Of a DNA stretch of 64,000 nt, positions 37,698 to 47,862 are shown in pieces. Position 1 is the first letter of the stretch. Every line of letters starts with the position of its first letter. The notes beneath the pieces are model-generated. The model was given only the letters and a program-made list of their open reading frames with translations, made no database searches and was not told where the DNA came from. The DNA comes from an uncultured Glaciecola sp. Its GTDB lineage: Bacteria; Pseudomonadota; Gammaproteobacteria; Enterobacterales; Alteromonadaceae. A program made the position numbers and the translations under genes. The DNA lies in NCBI GenBank assembly GCA_937125395.1, contig CAKZLI010000054.1:176839-240838 (forward strand), written 5' to 3'.

Positions 37698-38627
37698 TTA
37701 ATTGACAGCAGAATTAAAGCGCTGGTAAAAGTTAGAAGAGGGTGAAGGCATTCCACCGTGAGCATTAAACAAATGTTTTTCTATGAACGATACCGAGCCA
37801 GGAATCATTTGCTTGTAAACGCGTTGCAATAGATCTTGTGATTCGAAGCCGGCCCAACCAATGGGTAGTAGCTCTGGTGGTAAATCAGGATCTTTTAACT
37901 GGATTCTCCTAAACTCATGCAATATTGCTAATCTGAATGCAAAACAGTCTGTATCGGAGAGTTGATTAACGTCTGTATGTAATGCAAAATCTCTAAAATT
38001 ATCTAAGAAACTTTGATACATCAGTTCTAATTTAGGTACTTCCCATTTTTCAGTAATCAATGTTTTAAGTGTTGATTTTGAAGAAACATCATCTGAAGAC
38101 GCTTTGAAAACAGCCACATTAGACACTAAGTTATTTTCAATTAACATTTCATCCAATGAGCGACGGTCAGGTGACGGATGTGCGAAAAGGCCTGTCGATA
38201 AAATATTAAAGCCTAACCAGCGCATATTTTTTCTAAAATCATCAACTTTTTCTTCATTAATTGACGCATTCAGCACCAATACCCAAAGACCATTCCATGT
38301 TACATCTGATTTGCTATAAATACGTCTTTCTGCTCGTTCACTTTGACTTCTGCCGTGTTCGGTAAAACAATAATAACTCTTACGGCCTATTTTTTTGGTC
38401 GTAAGCCAATCATTTTGAACCAACCTGAATACCGAAGTACGAACAGAGCGTTCATTAAAACCTAATGGGGCTAAGGCATCCACAATGCTGCCTAGCCAAA
38501 TCCATTCACCGTGTTGAGAGACGACATCACCAAATAATGTCACTATCATCGATGTACAGCTAACACTATTTTGATGTAATTTTTTAATCAGCTCATCTTT
38601 TAACAGCGATTGAGGATTATTTTTCAT
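37698..38627 (-). CDS. paaX: Phenylacetate pathway transcriptional repressor PaaX
   Basis: A 309-residue PaaX-family regulator. The N-terminal winged helix (about 20-95) includes SLLKDELIKKL and FNERSVRTSVFRLVQNDWL, and the rest is the PaaX middle and C-terminal domains (GLWVLVLNA, LPIGWAGFESQDLLQRVYK). The length matches E. coli PaaX (316). PaaX represses paa promoters until phenylacetyl-CoA, the product of PaaK, binds it. Here it sits inside the operon after paaE, with 36 bases of spacing. Candidate binding DNA lies between paaZ and paaK. Confidence 0.93.
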   Translation of the reverse strand: MKNNPQSLLKDELIKKLHQNSVSCTSMIVTLFGDVVSQHGEWIWLGSIVDALAPLGFNERSVRTSVFRLVQNDWLTTKKIGRKSYYCFTEHGRSQSERAERRIYSKSDVTWNGLWVLVLNASINEEKVDDFRKNMRWLGFNILSTGLFAHPSPDRRSLDEMLIENNLVSNVAVFKASSDDVSSKSTLKTLITEKWEVPKLELMYQSFLDNFRDFALHTDVNQLSDTDCFAFRLAILHEFRRIQLKDPDLPPELLPIGWAGFESQDLLQRVYKQMIPGSVSFIEKHLFNAHGGMPSPSSNFYQRFNSAVN

Positions 38628-38663
38628 TTTCTAATTCATTCTTATAACAAAACATAAGACATA

Positions 38664-39761
38664 TTATCTCTTATCAAAATCGACCTCAACCACATCAGAT
38701 GTAGGATGTGCTTGACAGGATAATATAAACCCAGCTTCAACTTCATGAGGCTCAAGTCCATGGCTGATATCCATGTCTACTGTGCCACGCACTAACTTAG
38801 CTTTACACGTTGAGCAAACGCCGGCTTTGCACGAATATGGTAGCTCTAGACCATTGCGCATACCGGCATCAAGTATATTTTCACCCACAGTCGATAATGG
38901 GAATGTAATCATGCGGCCGTCGGCACGGATACTAATTTGACTGTCTTTGTCGTCGCCAAACTTTTCTCTGCGCGCCTCGGCTTTTTTCAGTGCTGCCTGG
39001 GCATCATCAGCAGAGCTTCCAAATAGTTCGTAATGAATATTCTCATCAGGCAAGCCTTCAAGTCTAAACCCATGAGATACCTCTGACATCATCGATTCAG
39101 GTCCACAAATAAACACATCGTCGGTATTTTTAATATCTATTAATCCCGATTTTTGTAATGTGTAGCCTTTTTTGTTGTCGATACGTCCGCTTAATAAATC
39201 ACTGCCTTGGTCTTCCATACTCATTATATGAATTAATTGTAAGCGTTCGAGGTATCGATTTTTAAGAAAGCTTAGCTCTTCTTTAAACATCATTTGTGAT
39301 GTTTGTTTGTTGCCATATAAAAGCGTAACAAAGCTATCTGGCTCTCTAGATAAAATCGACTTAGAGATAGATAGAATTGGTGTAATCCCACTACCAACAG
39401 CTAAGCACATATAGCGTTTTTTGTTATCGCTGTTTAACTCAGTAAAGAACGACCCTTGTGGTGGCAACACATTGACTTCTACACCAGGGGCAAATGTATC
39501 ATTGGCGTAGTTTGAAAAAACACCTCCGTCTACGCGCTTAATTCCCACTCTTAACAAGCCGTCATCAACACCAGAACAAATTGAATATGCTCGTCTAACT
39601 TCTTTGCCATCGATCATTGCGCTTAAGGTTAAAAATTGACCTTGTGTAAATGCAAAAGTATCTTTTAATGCTTCTGGCACATGAAAACTTATTGCTATAG
39701 CGCTATCTGTTTCTGGTGAAACTGAGCTAATCGTTAAAGGGTAAAATTGGGTATTTGACAT
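38664..39761 (-). CDS. paaE: Phenylacetyl-CoA epoxidase reductase subunit PaaE
   Basis: A 365-residue iron-sulfur flavoprotein that passes electrons from NAD(P)H to the PaaABC epoxidase. I use ATG 39761, which has AGCAGGAAGAGTT before it and begins MSNTQFYPLTISSV; the longer reading overlaps paaD. FAD domain: RRAYSICSG near residue 55; NAD domain: CLAVGSGITPILSISKSIL; C-terminal 2Fe-2S ferredoxin domain: LPYSCKAGVCSTCKAKLVRG and a later SCQAHP. It lies 19 bases after paaD. Confidence 0.95.
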   Translation of the reverse strand: MSNTQFYPLTISSVSPETDSAIAISFHVPEALKDTFAFTQGQFLTLSAMIDGKEVRRAYSICSGVDDGLLRVGIKRVDGGVFSNYANDTFAPGVEVNVLPPQGSFFTELNSDNKKRYMCLAVGSGITPILSISKSILSREPDSFVTLLYGNKQTSQMMFKEELSFLKNRYLERLQLIHIMSMEDQGSDLLSGRIDNKKGYTLQKSGLIDIKNTDDVFICGPESMMSEVSHGFRLEGLPDENIHYELFGSSADDAQAALKKAEARREKFGDDKDSQISIRADGRMITFPLSTVGENILDAGMRNGLELPYSCKAGVCSTCKAKLVRGTVDMDISHGLEPHEVEAGFILSCQAHPTSDVVEVDFDKR

Positions 39762-39780
39762 AACTCTTCCTGCTGGTGAA

Positions 39781-40323
39781 TTAGATGCATTTGAAAAAAT
39801 CAAATGGCTCGAAACAATCATCACATTTGAATAAGGCTTTACATGCCGTTGAACCAAACTCACTGATTATTTGCGTGTTTTTTGAACGGCAGTGTGGACA
39901 CAGCACATTTTCGGTAGGCGTAACATGTAAAGCACAACCATTCGGTACATCCACCGGTGGCGCTATGCCATATTCACGTAACTTATTATTGCCCTCGACC
40001 GTCATGCAATCTGTAGTCCACGCAGGGGAAAGGCGGGTCTTAACTTCAAAGTTTGTAATGCCATTTTTTGTCAGTTCTGCTGCGGTGTCTTCTTTAATAG
40101 CATCTACTGCTGGGCATCCTGAATAAGTTGGCGTAATAATAATTTGATACTTACCATCTTTAAATTCGATATCTTGCAAGATTCCGATATCCCAAATAGA
40201 TAACACCGGGATTTCAGGATCACAGACGACATCAAGAATATTCCAGATATTAGTAAATTCTGAGCTATTACGACGCACAATTTTTTCATGCAGTGCATTG
40301 GATATAGTAGGGATTATATCCAT
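39781..40323 (-). CDS. paaD: Phenylacetate degradation protein PaaD (MIP18/DUF59 family)
   Basis: A 180-residue protein with an N-terminal DUF59/MIP18 domain (VVCDPEIPVLSIWDIGILQD; TPTYSGCPAVDAIKED) and a C-terminal cysteine-rich part (LCPHCRSKNTQ; CKALFKCDDCFEPFDFFKC). PaaD is needed for epoxidase activity and is thought to help iron-sulfur assembly on PaaE. ATG 40323 gives the standard start; the longer frame to 40359 runs into paaC. It begins 1 base after the paaC stop. Confidence 0.93.
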   Translation of the reverse strand: MDIIPTISNALHEKIVRRNSSEFTNIWNILDVVCDPEIPVLSIWDIGILQDIEFKDGKYQIIITPTYSGCPAVDAIKEDTAAELTKNGITNFEVKTRLSPAWTTDCMTVEGNNKLREYGIAPPVDVPNGCALHVTPTENVLCPHCRSKNTQIISEFGSTACKALFKCDDCFEPFDFFKCI

Positions 40324-40324
40324 A

Positions 40325-41125
40325 TTACCAACTCGCACCAGGATGTGCTCGATGCACACTTTGCATAACGGTAAGCAGCATACTTAAGTGTTCTGTATGA
40401 AATCCGTTACGACCGCCTCGAACAGCCCAATCAGCATCAGGCATTTCCAGCTCCGCTTCATGAATAATAGTTTGCACATCGTGCAACCACTTTTCTTTGA
40501 ACAATCTAGGATCTACCGCAACCCCTAACTCGATGAGTTCTATCTCTAAGGCATCGGGTTCAAATAATTCATGGGTATAGCCCCAAATATCATTGAGCGC
40601 TTTGGTCATTTTTGCTTTACTTTCATCCGTGCCAATACCTAATCGTAAAGTCCAATCACGCGTGCGGCGAAGGTGATAACGAGTTTCTTTGTGTGATTTG
40701 GTGGCTATGGCTGCTATTTCAGGATCATTTGAGTTCTTTAGCTCTGTGAGAAAATAATCATTATAAACATCCACAAACAACTGCCTGACAATAGTAAATG
40801 CAAAGTCCCCACGCGGTAATTCCAACAGCAAATAGTTCTGAAATTGACGCTCATCTCGAAGATAAGCAAAATCATCTTCGGTTTTACCATTACCGGCCAA
40901 CTCAGCGGCATACGTATAAAACATACGCGCTCTACCAACATAATCAAGTGCGACATTTCCCATGGCAATGTCCTCTTCCAAGAAAGGACCATTACTTGTC
41001 CACTCTGAAAGACGATGACCTAGAATTAAACTATCATCACCCAACCTTGCTGCGTACTGTAAGGTTTTTTGTTTTACAGTATCTTCGTTGTCATACTGAT
41101 TTGACTTTGCCATATTCGTGCTCAT
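40325..41125 (-). CDS. paaC: Phenylacetyl-CoA epoxidase structural subunit PaaC
   Basis: A 266-residue ferritin-like subunit of the 1,2-phenylacetyl-CoA epoxidase. LGDDSLILGHRLSEWTSNGP and NVALDYVGRARMFYTYAAEL open it; KETRYHLRRTRDWTLRLG marks the second helix pair. PaaC lacks iron and pairs with the catalytic PaaA in the A2C2 core. The ATG directly follows the paaB stop (TAA-ATG). Confidence 0.95.
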   Translation of the reverse strand: MSTNMAKSNQYDNEDTVKQKTLQYAARLGDDSLILGHRLSEWTSNGPFLEEDIAMGNVALDYVGRARMFYTYAAELAGNGKTEDDFAYLRDERQFQNYLLLELPRGDFAFTIVRQLFVDVYNDYFLTELKNSNDPEIAAIATKSHKETRYHLRRTRDWTLRLGIGTDESKAKMTKALNDIWGYTHELFEPDALEIELIELGVAVDPRLFKEKWLHDVQTIIHEAELEMPDADWAVRGGRNGFHTEHLSMLLTVMQSVHRAHPGASW

Positions 41126-41419
41126 TTACATGTTACCTACTTCTTTAGGCAGAGGATAATACGTTGCATGCCTATAAGGTTTATCATCTGAAGGATCAAA
41201 GAACTCTGGTGCATCATCTTCTTGCGATGAACAGATATCGCTTGATTTAACCACCCAAATGCTGACACCTTCATTACGTCTAGTATAACAATCTCTTGCA
41301 TAGTCAACTGCGTGAGCGTGATCCTCTGCGTGAAGGCTTCCCACATGTTTGTGGTCAAGCCCTCGACTAGAACGGATAAACACCTCAAATAATTCTAATT
41401 GTTCAGTACTCATCATCAA
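41126..41419 (-). CDS. paaB: Phenylacetyl-CoA epoxidase subunit PaaB
   Basis: A 97-residue small subunit of the epoxidase. LELFEVFIRSSRGLDHKHVG and RRNEGVSIWVVKSSDI are the family blocks. PaaB joins the PaaAC core and is needed for activity with the reductase. It is placed between paaA (3 bases upstream) and paaC (adjacent), the standard order. Confidence 0.95.
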   Translation of the reverse strand: MMMSTEQLELFEVFIRSSRGLDHKHVGSLHAEDHAHAVDYARDCYTRRNEGVSIWVVKSSDICSSQEDDAPEFFDPSDDKPYRHATYYPLPKEVGNM

Positions 41420-41422
41420 TTC

Positions 41423-42376
41423 CTAAGCTGCAGTCGACGCGCGACGTGCTTTCATTTTTACGTTATAGGCATGCTGTGCTTCTCTCACCCATAGACCTTC
41501 TTCATGGGCGGCAACATGGTGGCTTATGCGCTGACGGTTACAATGACCATTGCCATTTATTACACTGTTGAATTCTTCCCAATCAATCTCACCACTGTCG
41601 TAGTGACCTCGTTCTTCATTCCACACTAGTTCTTTATCTGGATGTTCCAGACCTAAAAACTCTATTTGTGGAACAGTTTGGTCGATAAATTTCTGACGTA
41701 AATCATCATTAGTTTCACGCTTTATTTTCCATTTCATCGATTGAGCTGAATGAGCTGATTTAGAATCATGTGGACCAAACATCATTAGTGCTGGCCAATA
41801 AAAACGGTTCAATGAATCTTGTGCCATCTGCTTTTGTTCAGGTGTACCTTTGGCTAACTCAACCATTATTTGATAACCCTGACGCTGATGAAAACTCTCT
41901 TCTTTACAGATACGGATCATGCTTCTTGCGTATGGACCATATGATGTTCTTTGCAATGAAACTTGGTTACATATAGCAGCTCCATCGACAAGCCAACCAA
42001 TTGCACCAATATCACCCCATGTTTGAGTTGGATAATTAAAAATTGACGCATACTTCGCTTTACCGGTTTGCAGCGCTTCGATGAGATCGGCTCGAGGCGT
42101 ACCTAAAGTTTCAGTTGCTGAATATAAGTAGAGACCATGACCAGCCTCGTCTTGAACTTTAGCTAACAGCACTGCTTTTCGGCGCAGGCTTGGCGCACGC
42201 GTAATCCAATTGCCTTCAGGCTGCATACCAATAACTTCAGAGTGACCATGTTGAGAAACCTGACGAACTAAATTTTGACGGTATTTCGCTGGCATCCAAT
42301 CTTTTGGTTCAATTTTTTGTTCCGCATCAATCTTTGCTTGAAATGCTTGTTCTAATTCATTTAGTGAACTGTTCAT
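41423..42376 (-). CDS. paaA: Phenylacetyl-CoA epoxidase catalytic subunit PaaA
   Basis: A 317-residue di-iron subunit that epoxidises the aromatic ring of phenylacetyl-CoA with O2. [20 protein letters not shown] and [20 protein letters not shown] carry the E-x-x-H iron ligands. It is the first gene of paaABCDE, behind a 132-base promoter region (42377-42508) containing AAATATAATGTATCACAATG, similar to the repeat arms between paaZ and paaK. Confidence 0.96.
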   Translation of the reverse strand: MNSSLNELEQAFQAKIDAEQKIEPKDWMPAKYRQNLVRQVSQHGHSEVIGMQPEGNWITRAPSLRRKAVLLAKVQDEAGHGLYLYSATETLGTPRADLIEALQTGKAKYASIFNYPTQTWGDIGAIGWLVDGAAICNQVSLQRTSYGPYARSMIRICKEESFHQRQGYQIMVELAKGTPEQKQMAQDSLNRFYWPALMMFGPHDSKSAHSAQSMKWKIKRETNDDLRQKFIDQTVPQIEFLGLEHPDKELVWNEERGHYDSGEIDWEEFNSVINGNGHCNRQRISHHVAAHEEGLWVREAQHAYNVKMKARRASTAA

Positions 42377-42508
42377 AAATTCTCTACCCTTTTAAATATT
42401 ACACTTTATCTAACCGAGTTAAATATAATGTATCACAATGAAGAAATCAATTAATTTGTTACAATAATGTATACAAACTGAAATTAAGCGTAACGCTTTG
42501 TTGACTGT

Positions 42509-43711
42509 CTATACTTTTTCTATAATCATCGCAATACCCTGACCGACACCAATACACATTGTGCACAAGGCATAACGACCATTAGTAATGTGTAATTCGT
42601 GCACTGCACTCATGACAAGTCGTGCGCCACTTGCGCCTAATGGATGCCCAAGCGCAATTGCTCCCCCATTAGGGTTAACATGCGGGGCATCATCTGGTAA
42701 CCCTAAATGCCTTAATACTGCCAGCCCTTGTGATGCAAAGGCCTCATTTAATTCAATGACGTCCATTTGGTCTAAACTCAGCCCAGTTTGTTCTAGTACT
42801 TTTAGTGTGGCCGGTGCCGGTCCAAATCCCATTAATCTTGGCTCTAACCCTGCGCACGCCATACCGACAACTCTCGCCATCGGCTTGAGTCCATTTTGGA
42901 TAGCGCCTGTTTCGCTAGCCATCAACAATGCGACTGCGCCATCATTCACTCCAGAAGCATTACCTGCTGTGACACTTCCTCCCTCTCTAAAAGGTGTGCC
43001 GAGCTTCGCTAATGCTTCAATCGTCGTCTCACGTAAATGCTCATCACGATCAAAAATGATGTCGTCTTTTTTCCGTTGCTTGATAACAACTGGCACTATT
43101 TCTCGCTCAAAACGGCCACTTGCTTGAGCTTCAGCTGCTTTTTGTTGACTACGAAGGGCAAAGGCATCTTGGTCTTGTCTGCTTATATTAAATTCTGTAG
43201 CGACGTTTTCTGCAGTTTCAGGCATAGAATCAATGCCGTACTTAGATTTCAGCTGTTTATTGATAAAGCGCCAGCCAATGGTGGTGTCAAAAATCTCCGC
43301 TTTACGTGAAAATGCAGAATCCGCTTTGCCCATCACAAACGGTGCACGTGACATTGATTCAACGCCTCCTGCTATTGCGAGTTCATTTTGACCGCTTATA
43401 ATTGCGCGCGCCGCAGAGCCAATAGCATCCATTCCCGAGCCACACAAACGGTTGATAGTCGTGCCAGGGACACTGATAGGTAACCCAGCAAGTAACGCAC
43501 TCATGCGAGCTACATTACGGTTATCTTCGCCCGCCTGATTCGCACAGCCGTAGTAAATATCATCGACGGTATCCCATTGTACTTGTGTGTTGCGTTGCAT
43601 TAATTCTGTTAAAGGTATGGCACCCAAATCGTCGGCACGAATTGACGATAAGCTACCTGCATAGCGACCAAATGGTGTTCTAATCGCATCGCAAATATAT
43701 GCATTTTTCAT
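42509..43711 (-). CDS. paaJ: 3-oxoadipyl-CoA/3-oxo-5,6-dehydrosuberyl-CoA thiolase
   Basis: A 400-residue thiolase. The nucleophilic Cys is in NRLCGSGMDAIGSAARA near residue 90, and the C-terminal NGGAIALGHPLGASGAR and CTMCIGVGQG carry the other catalytic His and Cys. In the phenylacetate route it cleaves C8 and C6 3-oxoacyl-CoA intermediates, releasing acetyl-CoA and finally succinyl-CoA. It overlaps paaI by 4 bases and ends the paaG-paaI-paaJ operon. Confidence 0.93.
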   Translation of the reverse strand: MKNAYICDAIRTPFGRYAGSLSSIRADDLGAIPLTELMQRNTQVQWDTVDDIYYGCANQAGEDNRNVARMSALLAGLPISVPGTTINRLCGSGMDAIGSAARAIISGQNELAIAGGVESMSRAPFVMGKADSAFSRKAEIFDTTIGWRFINKQLKSKYGIDSMPETAENVATEFNISRQDQDAFALRSQQKAAEAQASGRFEREIVPVVIKQRKKDDIIFDRDEHLRETTIEALAKLGTPFREGGSVTAGNASGVNDGAVALLMASETGAIQNGLKPMARVVGMACAGLEPRLMGFGPAPATLKVLEQTGLSLDQMDVIELNEAFASQGLAVLRHLGLPDDAPHVNPNGGAIALGHPLGASGARLVMSAVHELHITNGRYALCTMCIGVGQGIAMIIEKV

Positions 43712-44154
43712 ATTGAATCCTCTGGTTCTGTATTAATCACTGTCTGCCCTAAACGTGCAGCGTTACCTTTAAATATAGCGATTAACTTGTTGTCTTGATT
43801 GACAATCATGGTTTGGTACACACCCGTTCGCTTGCCTTGATATTGAAGTTTAGCGGTGGCTGTCAACACATCGTTTAATCTGCTAGGGCGCACGAAATCG
43901 ATCGTACAACTGGCTGCCACAGCAAGCTGATTCTGGGAATTACACGCATAAGCAAAAGCGGTATCAGCAAGGCTAAAAATAACACCCCCATGACAAGTGC
44001 CGTGTCCATTAAGCATGTCTTCGTTAACCGTTAAGTTTACAATTGCTAAACCCTCATCCGCATCAATAAGTTTGAGGCCTAGTCTTTTAGAATATGGATC
44101 ATTACGTTCCATTTCTTGAGCACAAGCGTTAGCGAGTTGTGTCGATAACATCAT
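43708..44154 (-). CDS. paaI: Hydroxyphenylacetyl-CoA thioesterase PaaI
   Basis: A 148-residue hot-dog-fold thioesterase. LNGHGTCHGGVIFSLADTAF near residue 48 holds the catalytic region. PaaI relieves dead-end ring-hydroxylated CoA thioesters, freeing CoA. Its start shares a base with the paaG stop (TAATG) and its stop overlaps the paaJ start (ATGA), so the three are tightly coupled. Two adjacent ATG codons (44154, 44151) are possible starts. Confidence 0.93.
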   Translation of the reverse strand: MMLSTQLANACAQEMERNDPYSKRLGLKLIDADEGLAIVNLTVNEDMLNGHGTCHGGVIFSLADTAFAYACNSQNQLAVAASCTIDFVRPSRLNDVLTATAKLQYQGKRTGVYQTMIVNQDNKLIAIFKGNAARLGQTVINTEPEDSI

Positions 44155-44957
44155 TACTTCCCTATAAAACGAGGTTGTCGTTTCTCCATAAAAGCAGCAA
44201 CCCCTTCCTTATAATCATTCGTATTACCCAACAATCGCATTGCTGCTTTTTCTAGCTCAAGTTGTTGATGCAGAGGGTTACCAAATGACTGATTGATTAA
44301 CTGTTTGATTTTACCTAACCCTGTTGTCGGTTGAGAGGCGAAATGCGTCATCAGAGCAATGGCCTCTTCTTGAAGCTTCTCATCATCAACCGCTTCCCAA
44401 ATCAAGCCCCATTTTTCGGCTTTTTCTGCGCTGATTTTACTTCCTAATAAAGCAAGCGCTTTCGCTCTTGGCAAACCTAATGCACGCGGTAAATTAAACG
44501 TACCGCCTGAATCAGGAACTAAACCTATTTTGCTAAAGGATTGAATAAAACTGGCCGATTTTGCAGCTAAGACGATGTCACAAGCCAACGCAATGCTAGC
44601 TCCTGCGCCTGCTGCCACACCATTAACGGCACACACTACCGGTTTATCCAAGCCCATTATGGCTCGTATTAATGGGTTATAATTTTTTTCTACCGACTCA
44701 CCTAAATCAACAGCTTCAGTATCATTAGATACGGTTCGATCACTTAAATCTTGTCCGGCACAAAACCCGCGCCCCGCTCCGGTGAGTAACAATGCTCGAA
44801 TATTTTCATCTTCACGAACGATTTTGAATGCATGTTTTACTTCTTCATGCATCTTTTGATTAAAGCTATTTAGTGCATCCGGACGGTTCAACATTAAAGT
44901 TGCATAATCGCCTTGTTCCGTAGAGTGTTTTGTAAATAAAATGGTTGAAAATTCCAT
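44154..44957 (-). CDS. paaG: Ring-1,2-epoxyphenylacetyl-CoA isomerase PaaG
   Basis: A 267-residue crotonase-superfamily isomerase converting the ring epoxide to oxepin-CoA and later shifting a double bond. LLTGAGRGFCAGQDLSDR near residue 60 and GVAAGAGASIALACDIVLAA near 110 form the oxyanion hole; FSKIGLVPDSGGTFNLPRAL follows. First gene of paaGIJ, with paaY 59 bases away on the other strand. Confidence 0.93.
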   Translation of the reverse strand: MEFSTILFTKHSTEQGDYATLMLNRPDALNSFNQKMHEEVKHAFKIVREDENIRALLLTGAGRGFCAGQDLSDRTVSNDTEAVDLGESVEKNYNPLIRAIMGLDKPVVCAVNGVAAGAGASIALACDIVLAAKSASFIQSFSKIGLVPDSGGTFNLPRALGLPRAKALALLGSKISAEKAEKWGLIWEAVDDEKLQEEAIALMTHFASQPTTGLGKIKQLINQSFGNPLHQQLELEKAAMRLLGNTNDYKEGVAAFMEKRQPRFIGK

Positions 44958-45016
44958 AAAAGTCCTTAGTCTTAATTGCTTACACGAGACGTAAATTGTT
45001 TATTACAAGGAAAAAC

Positions 45017-45604
45017 ATGCCTATATATGCTATTGAAGATCTTCACCCAGTGGTGGATTCCACTGCATTTGTTCATCCAACAGCGACACTGATTGGTGAT
45101 GTCATTATTGGCCCGTTGTGCTACGTAGGTCCCGGCGCATCCCTGCGTGGAGACTTTGGTAGAATCGTTATGCATAAAGGTGCCAATATTCAAGATAATT
45201 GTGTTGCCCATAGCTTTCCCAATCAAGATTGCATTGTTGAAGAAAATGGCCATATTGGTCATGGTGCTGTATTGCACGGGTGTATAGTAGGTCGCAACGC
45301 ATTGATCGGTATGAACAGCGTTATCATGGACAAAGCCATCATTGGTGAAGAGTCTTTGGTTGCAGCTTGTGCTTTCGTCAAAGGTGGTTTTACTTGCCCC
45401 GCCAGAAGCTTGGTTGCAGGGACCCCAGCTAGCGTTAAGCGCAGCCTGAGTAGCGATGAAGTTGAATGGAAAACCAACGGCACCAAAGAATATCAACATT
45501 TGGTGACACGTTGCCATACCAGTCTCAAAGAAGTGACGGCCTTGCAACAAGTTCAAGACCATCGTCCACGTTTTAACGAAAGTGCACATCGCCCAAAAAC
45601 CTAA
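45017..45604 (+). CDS. paaY: Phenylacetate degradation protein PaaY
   Basis: A 195-residue left-handed beta-helix protein built from hexapeptide repeats (about residues 15-135), of the gamma-carbonic-anhydrase-like group; [19 protein letters not shown] and [17 protein letters not shown] carry the metal-site histidines. PaaY is a thioesterase assisting PaaI in clearing inhibitory CoA thioesters. I choose ATG 45017, with AAGGA 5 bases upstream; the frame from 44996 adds 7 unlikely residues. It is the only gene in this middle section on the plus strand, divergent from paaG and ending 8 bases from the paaZ stop. Confidence 0.92.
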   Translation: MPIYAIEDLHPVVDSTAFVHPTATLIGDVIIGPLCYVGPGASLRGDFGRIVMHKGANIQDNCVAHSFPNQDCIVEENGHIGHGAVLHGCIVGRNALIGMNSVIMDKAIIGEESLVAACAFVKGGFTCPARSLVAGTPASVKRSLSSDEVEWKTNGTKEYQHLVTRCHTSLKEVTALQQVQDHRPRFNESAHRPKT

Positions 45605-45612
45605 GCAGACAC

Positions 45613-47661
45613 TTAAGCGTCTTGACGCGCGACAAGCGTCATGATGTCGTACAACGCTACCATTTCTTCATGTTGATTATATATTTCAACATTCCACACC
45701 ACGACACCCGTAGCTTGCTTGTCATCAGGGCGCTTAGCTTTCTTGATTTTTCGTTTAACCGTAATCGTGACATGAATCGTGTCACCTACACCTACTGGTT
45801 CAACAAAGCGTAAGTTTTCAAGTCCATAATTAGCAATGACTGGACCTTTACCTGGATCTACGAACATACCTGCCGCAGCGGATATAAGGAAATAGCCGTG
45901 AGCAACACGTTTGCCAAAAAATGAATCTTCTACTGCTGTTTCATCAAAATGAGCATAGAAATGGTCACCCGATAAACATCCAAAATTAACAATATCTGCT
46001 TCAGTTACTGTTCTTTTGTGTGTGGTAAGACTCTCGCCAATAAGCAGTTCTTCAAAATATTTTCTGAAGGGGTGTTTATCAAATGTGACTTGCTTCGCAC
46101 CTTTCACATATTCGTTAGTAATGGCCATAAGTGTTGAAGGAGAGCCTTGTATTGCGGTACGTTGCATATAATGCTTGATTGCGCGAAGTCCACCTAACTC
46201 CTCGCCACCGCCTGCACGACCCGGGCCACCATGCACAAGTGAAGCTAAAGGAGAACCGTGCCCCGTTGACTCTTTTGCACACTCTCTATTGAGGACTAAC
46301 ATACGTCCATGATAAGACGCAGAATTGAGTACCAATTGCTTGATCTCTTCAGGATCAAAGCTCACTACTGAGCCTACTAAACTGCCTTTACCTAATTTTG
46401 CAATAGCAATAGCATCGTCTAATGAATCATAAGGCATTAATGTGGTAACAGGGCCAAACGCTTCAATTTCATGTGGCGCATTGTTTGTTAGAGGCGAGTC
46501 GCATCTTAATAACGTAGGTGGGTAGAATGAATCTGCACTGACATTTTCGCCATGTATATCGTATTTAGCATCAGCACCACCAACAACAAGATCACAGGTC
46601 TCTAGCAGACGTTGGACTTGAGTATTCACATCTTCACGCTGGTCAACACCGGCAAGTGATCCCATGCGAACACCTTCAACACTTGGATCGCCAACACTGA
46701 TTTTTGCAAGTCGAGTAGTTAATGCATACTGAACCGCATCAATTTTGTTAGCAGGTACAATAGTTCGTCTAATCGCAGTACATTTTTGCCCAGCTTTCAC
46801 CGTCATCTCACGTACAACTTCTTTAATGAACAAATCAAATTCAGGAGAATCTTCGTCTACACTCTCACCCAAAATAGAACAGTTAAGCGAGTCAGCTTCC
46901 ATGTTAAATGGAATATTATGTTTTGCTAAATTGGGGTGTTGTTTCAACATTTGACCCGTTTTAGCTGAGCCGGTAAACGTCACCACATCTTGTTCGTTTA
47001 ACTGATCGAGTAAATCGCCAGTACTACCACATATTAACTGCAAAGCGCCTTCTGGAAGGATACCCGACCCAATAATATCTTTTACCATTGCATGGGTGAT
47101 ATAAGCGGTGGCTGTACCAGGCTTTACAATCACTGGAACCCCTGCTAACAAACTTGGTGCTATTTTTTCTAACATTCCCCAACATGGAAAGTTAAAGGCA
47201 TTGATATGCAACGAGACACCAGGTTTGGCCGTAAGGATATGCTGACCAACAAAGGAACCTCCTTTGGATAAGGCTTCTACATCACCTTCTACAATGAAGG
47301 TTTCGTTAGGTAATTCACGACGCACCATGCTCGAATAACTCAGCATAGTACCAATACCGCCTTCTATATCTACCCAACTATCGATCTTGGTAGCTCCTGA
47401 TTGGTGAGAAACAGTGTAATAGTCAGCTTTTCGCTCTAACAAAAATAGTCCAAGTGCTTTTAATGCTTCAGCACGTTCATGTAGAGTCATAAGACGAAGC
47501 TTGGGACCACCAATATCTTTTGCATGAGCTACAACCTTTGCAAAATCAATTCCTTGGCTGTTAATATGGCTTATTACTTCACCATTTAATGCATTTTGAA
47601 CTTCAACTGGTTTGCCCAGTCCTTCGAACCATTCGCCGCATACATAACTGTTCGTTTTCAT
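45613..47661 (-). CDS. paaZ: Oxepin-CoA hydrolase/3-oxo-5,6-dehydrosuberyl-CoA semialdehyde dehydrogenase PaaZ
   Basis: A 682-residue bifunctional enzyme. The aldehyde dehydrogenase domain (about 1-515) has [14 protein letters not shown], the catalytic Cys in [13 protein letters not shown], and [15 protein letters not shown]. The C-terminal MaoC-type hydratase domain (about 535-680) has [18 protein letters not shown]. It opens the oxepin ring and oxidises the resulting aldehyde with NADP+. It is divergent from paaK and shares a 200-base control region with it. Confidence 0.96.
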   Translation of the reverse strand: MKTNSYVCGEWFEGLGKPVEVQNALNGEVISHINSQGIDFAKVVAHAKDIGGPKLRLMTLHERAEALKALGLFLLERKADYYTVSHQSGATKIDSWVDIEGGIGTMLSYSSMVRRELPNETFIVEGDVEALSKGGSFVGQHILTAKPGVSLHINAFNFPCWGMLEKIAPSLLAGVPVIVKPGTATAYITHAMVKDIIGSGILPEGALQLICGSTGDLLDQLNEQDVVTFTGSAKTGQMLKQHPNLAKHNIPFNMEADSLNCSILGESVDEDSPEFDLFIKEVVREMTVKAGQKCTAIRRTIVPANKIDAVQYALTTRLAKISVGDPSVEGVRMGSLAGVDQREDVNTQVQRLLETCDLVVGGADAKYDIHGENVSADSFYPPTLLRCDSPLTNNAPHEIEAFGPVTTLMPYDSLDDAIAIAKLGKGSLVGSVVSFDPEEIKQLVLNSASYHGRMLVLNRECAKESTGHGSPLASLVHGGPGRAGGGEELGGLRAIKHYMQRTAIQGSPSTLMAITNEYVKGAKQVTFDKHPFRKYFEELLIGESLTTHKRTVTEADIVNFGCLSGDHFYAHFDETAVEDSFFGKRVAHGYFLISAAAGMFVDPGKGPVIANYGLENLRFVEPVGVGDTIHVTITVKRKIKKAKRPDDKQATGVVVWNVEIYNQHEEMVALYDIMTLVARQDA

Positions 47662-47731
47662 TAAATCACCTGTTTTATTGATAAATTCACAATGTAAATA
47701 TGTTGTAAATTCAAGCTGTTGTTAAATAATC

Positions 47732-47785
47732 GTTAATTATAATACACTTTTCTTGATTTATATCAACATTGTGTATTATATTAAC
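47732..47785. promoter_or_regulatory. Inverted repeat between paaZ and paaK, candidate PaaX operator
   Basis: GTTAATTATAATACAC (47732-47747) and GTGTATTATATTAAC (47771-47785) are inverted copies differing by one base insertion, with 23 bases between. Each arm contains TATAAT in outward-neutral position, so a bound protein could cover promoters for both divergent genes. A similar sequence (ATATAATGTATCACAATG) occurs before paaA. E. coli PaaX also binds spaced inverted repeats before paaZ and paaA, but with different sequence. Binding by PaaX here is inferred. Confidence 0.55.
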
Positions 47786-47862
47786 CACATCAAAAATACT
47801 AGTCATTGAAATATATAGATTTAATATCTAGAAAAATGATACACAAATTAAGAGAGTTAAGA

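Noticed and set aside
44972..45589. Long open frame on the minus strand opposite paaY
   Set aside because: It is the antisense of a clear hexapeptide-repeat gene with a good ribosome site; its protein has no recognisable features and starts in the paaG promoter region.
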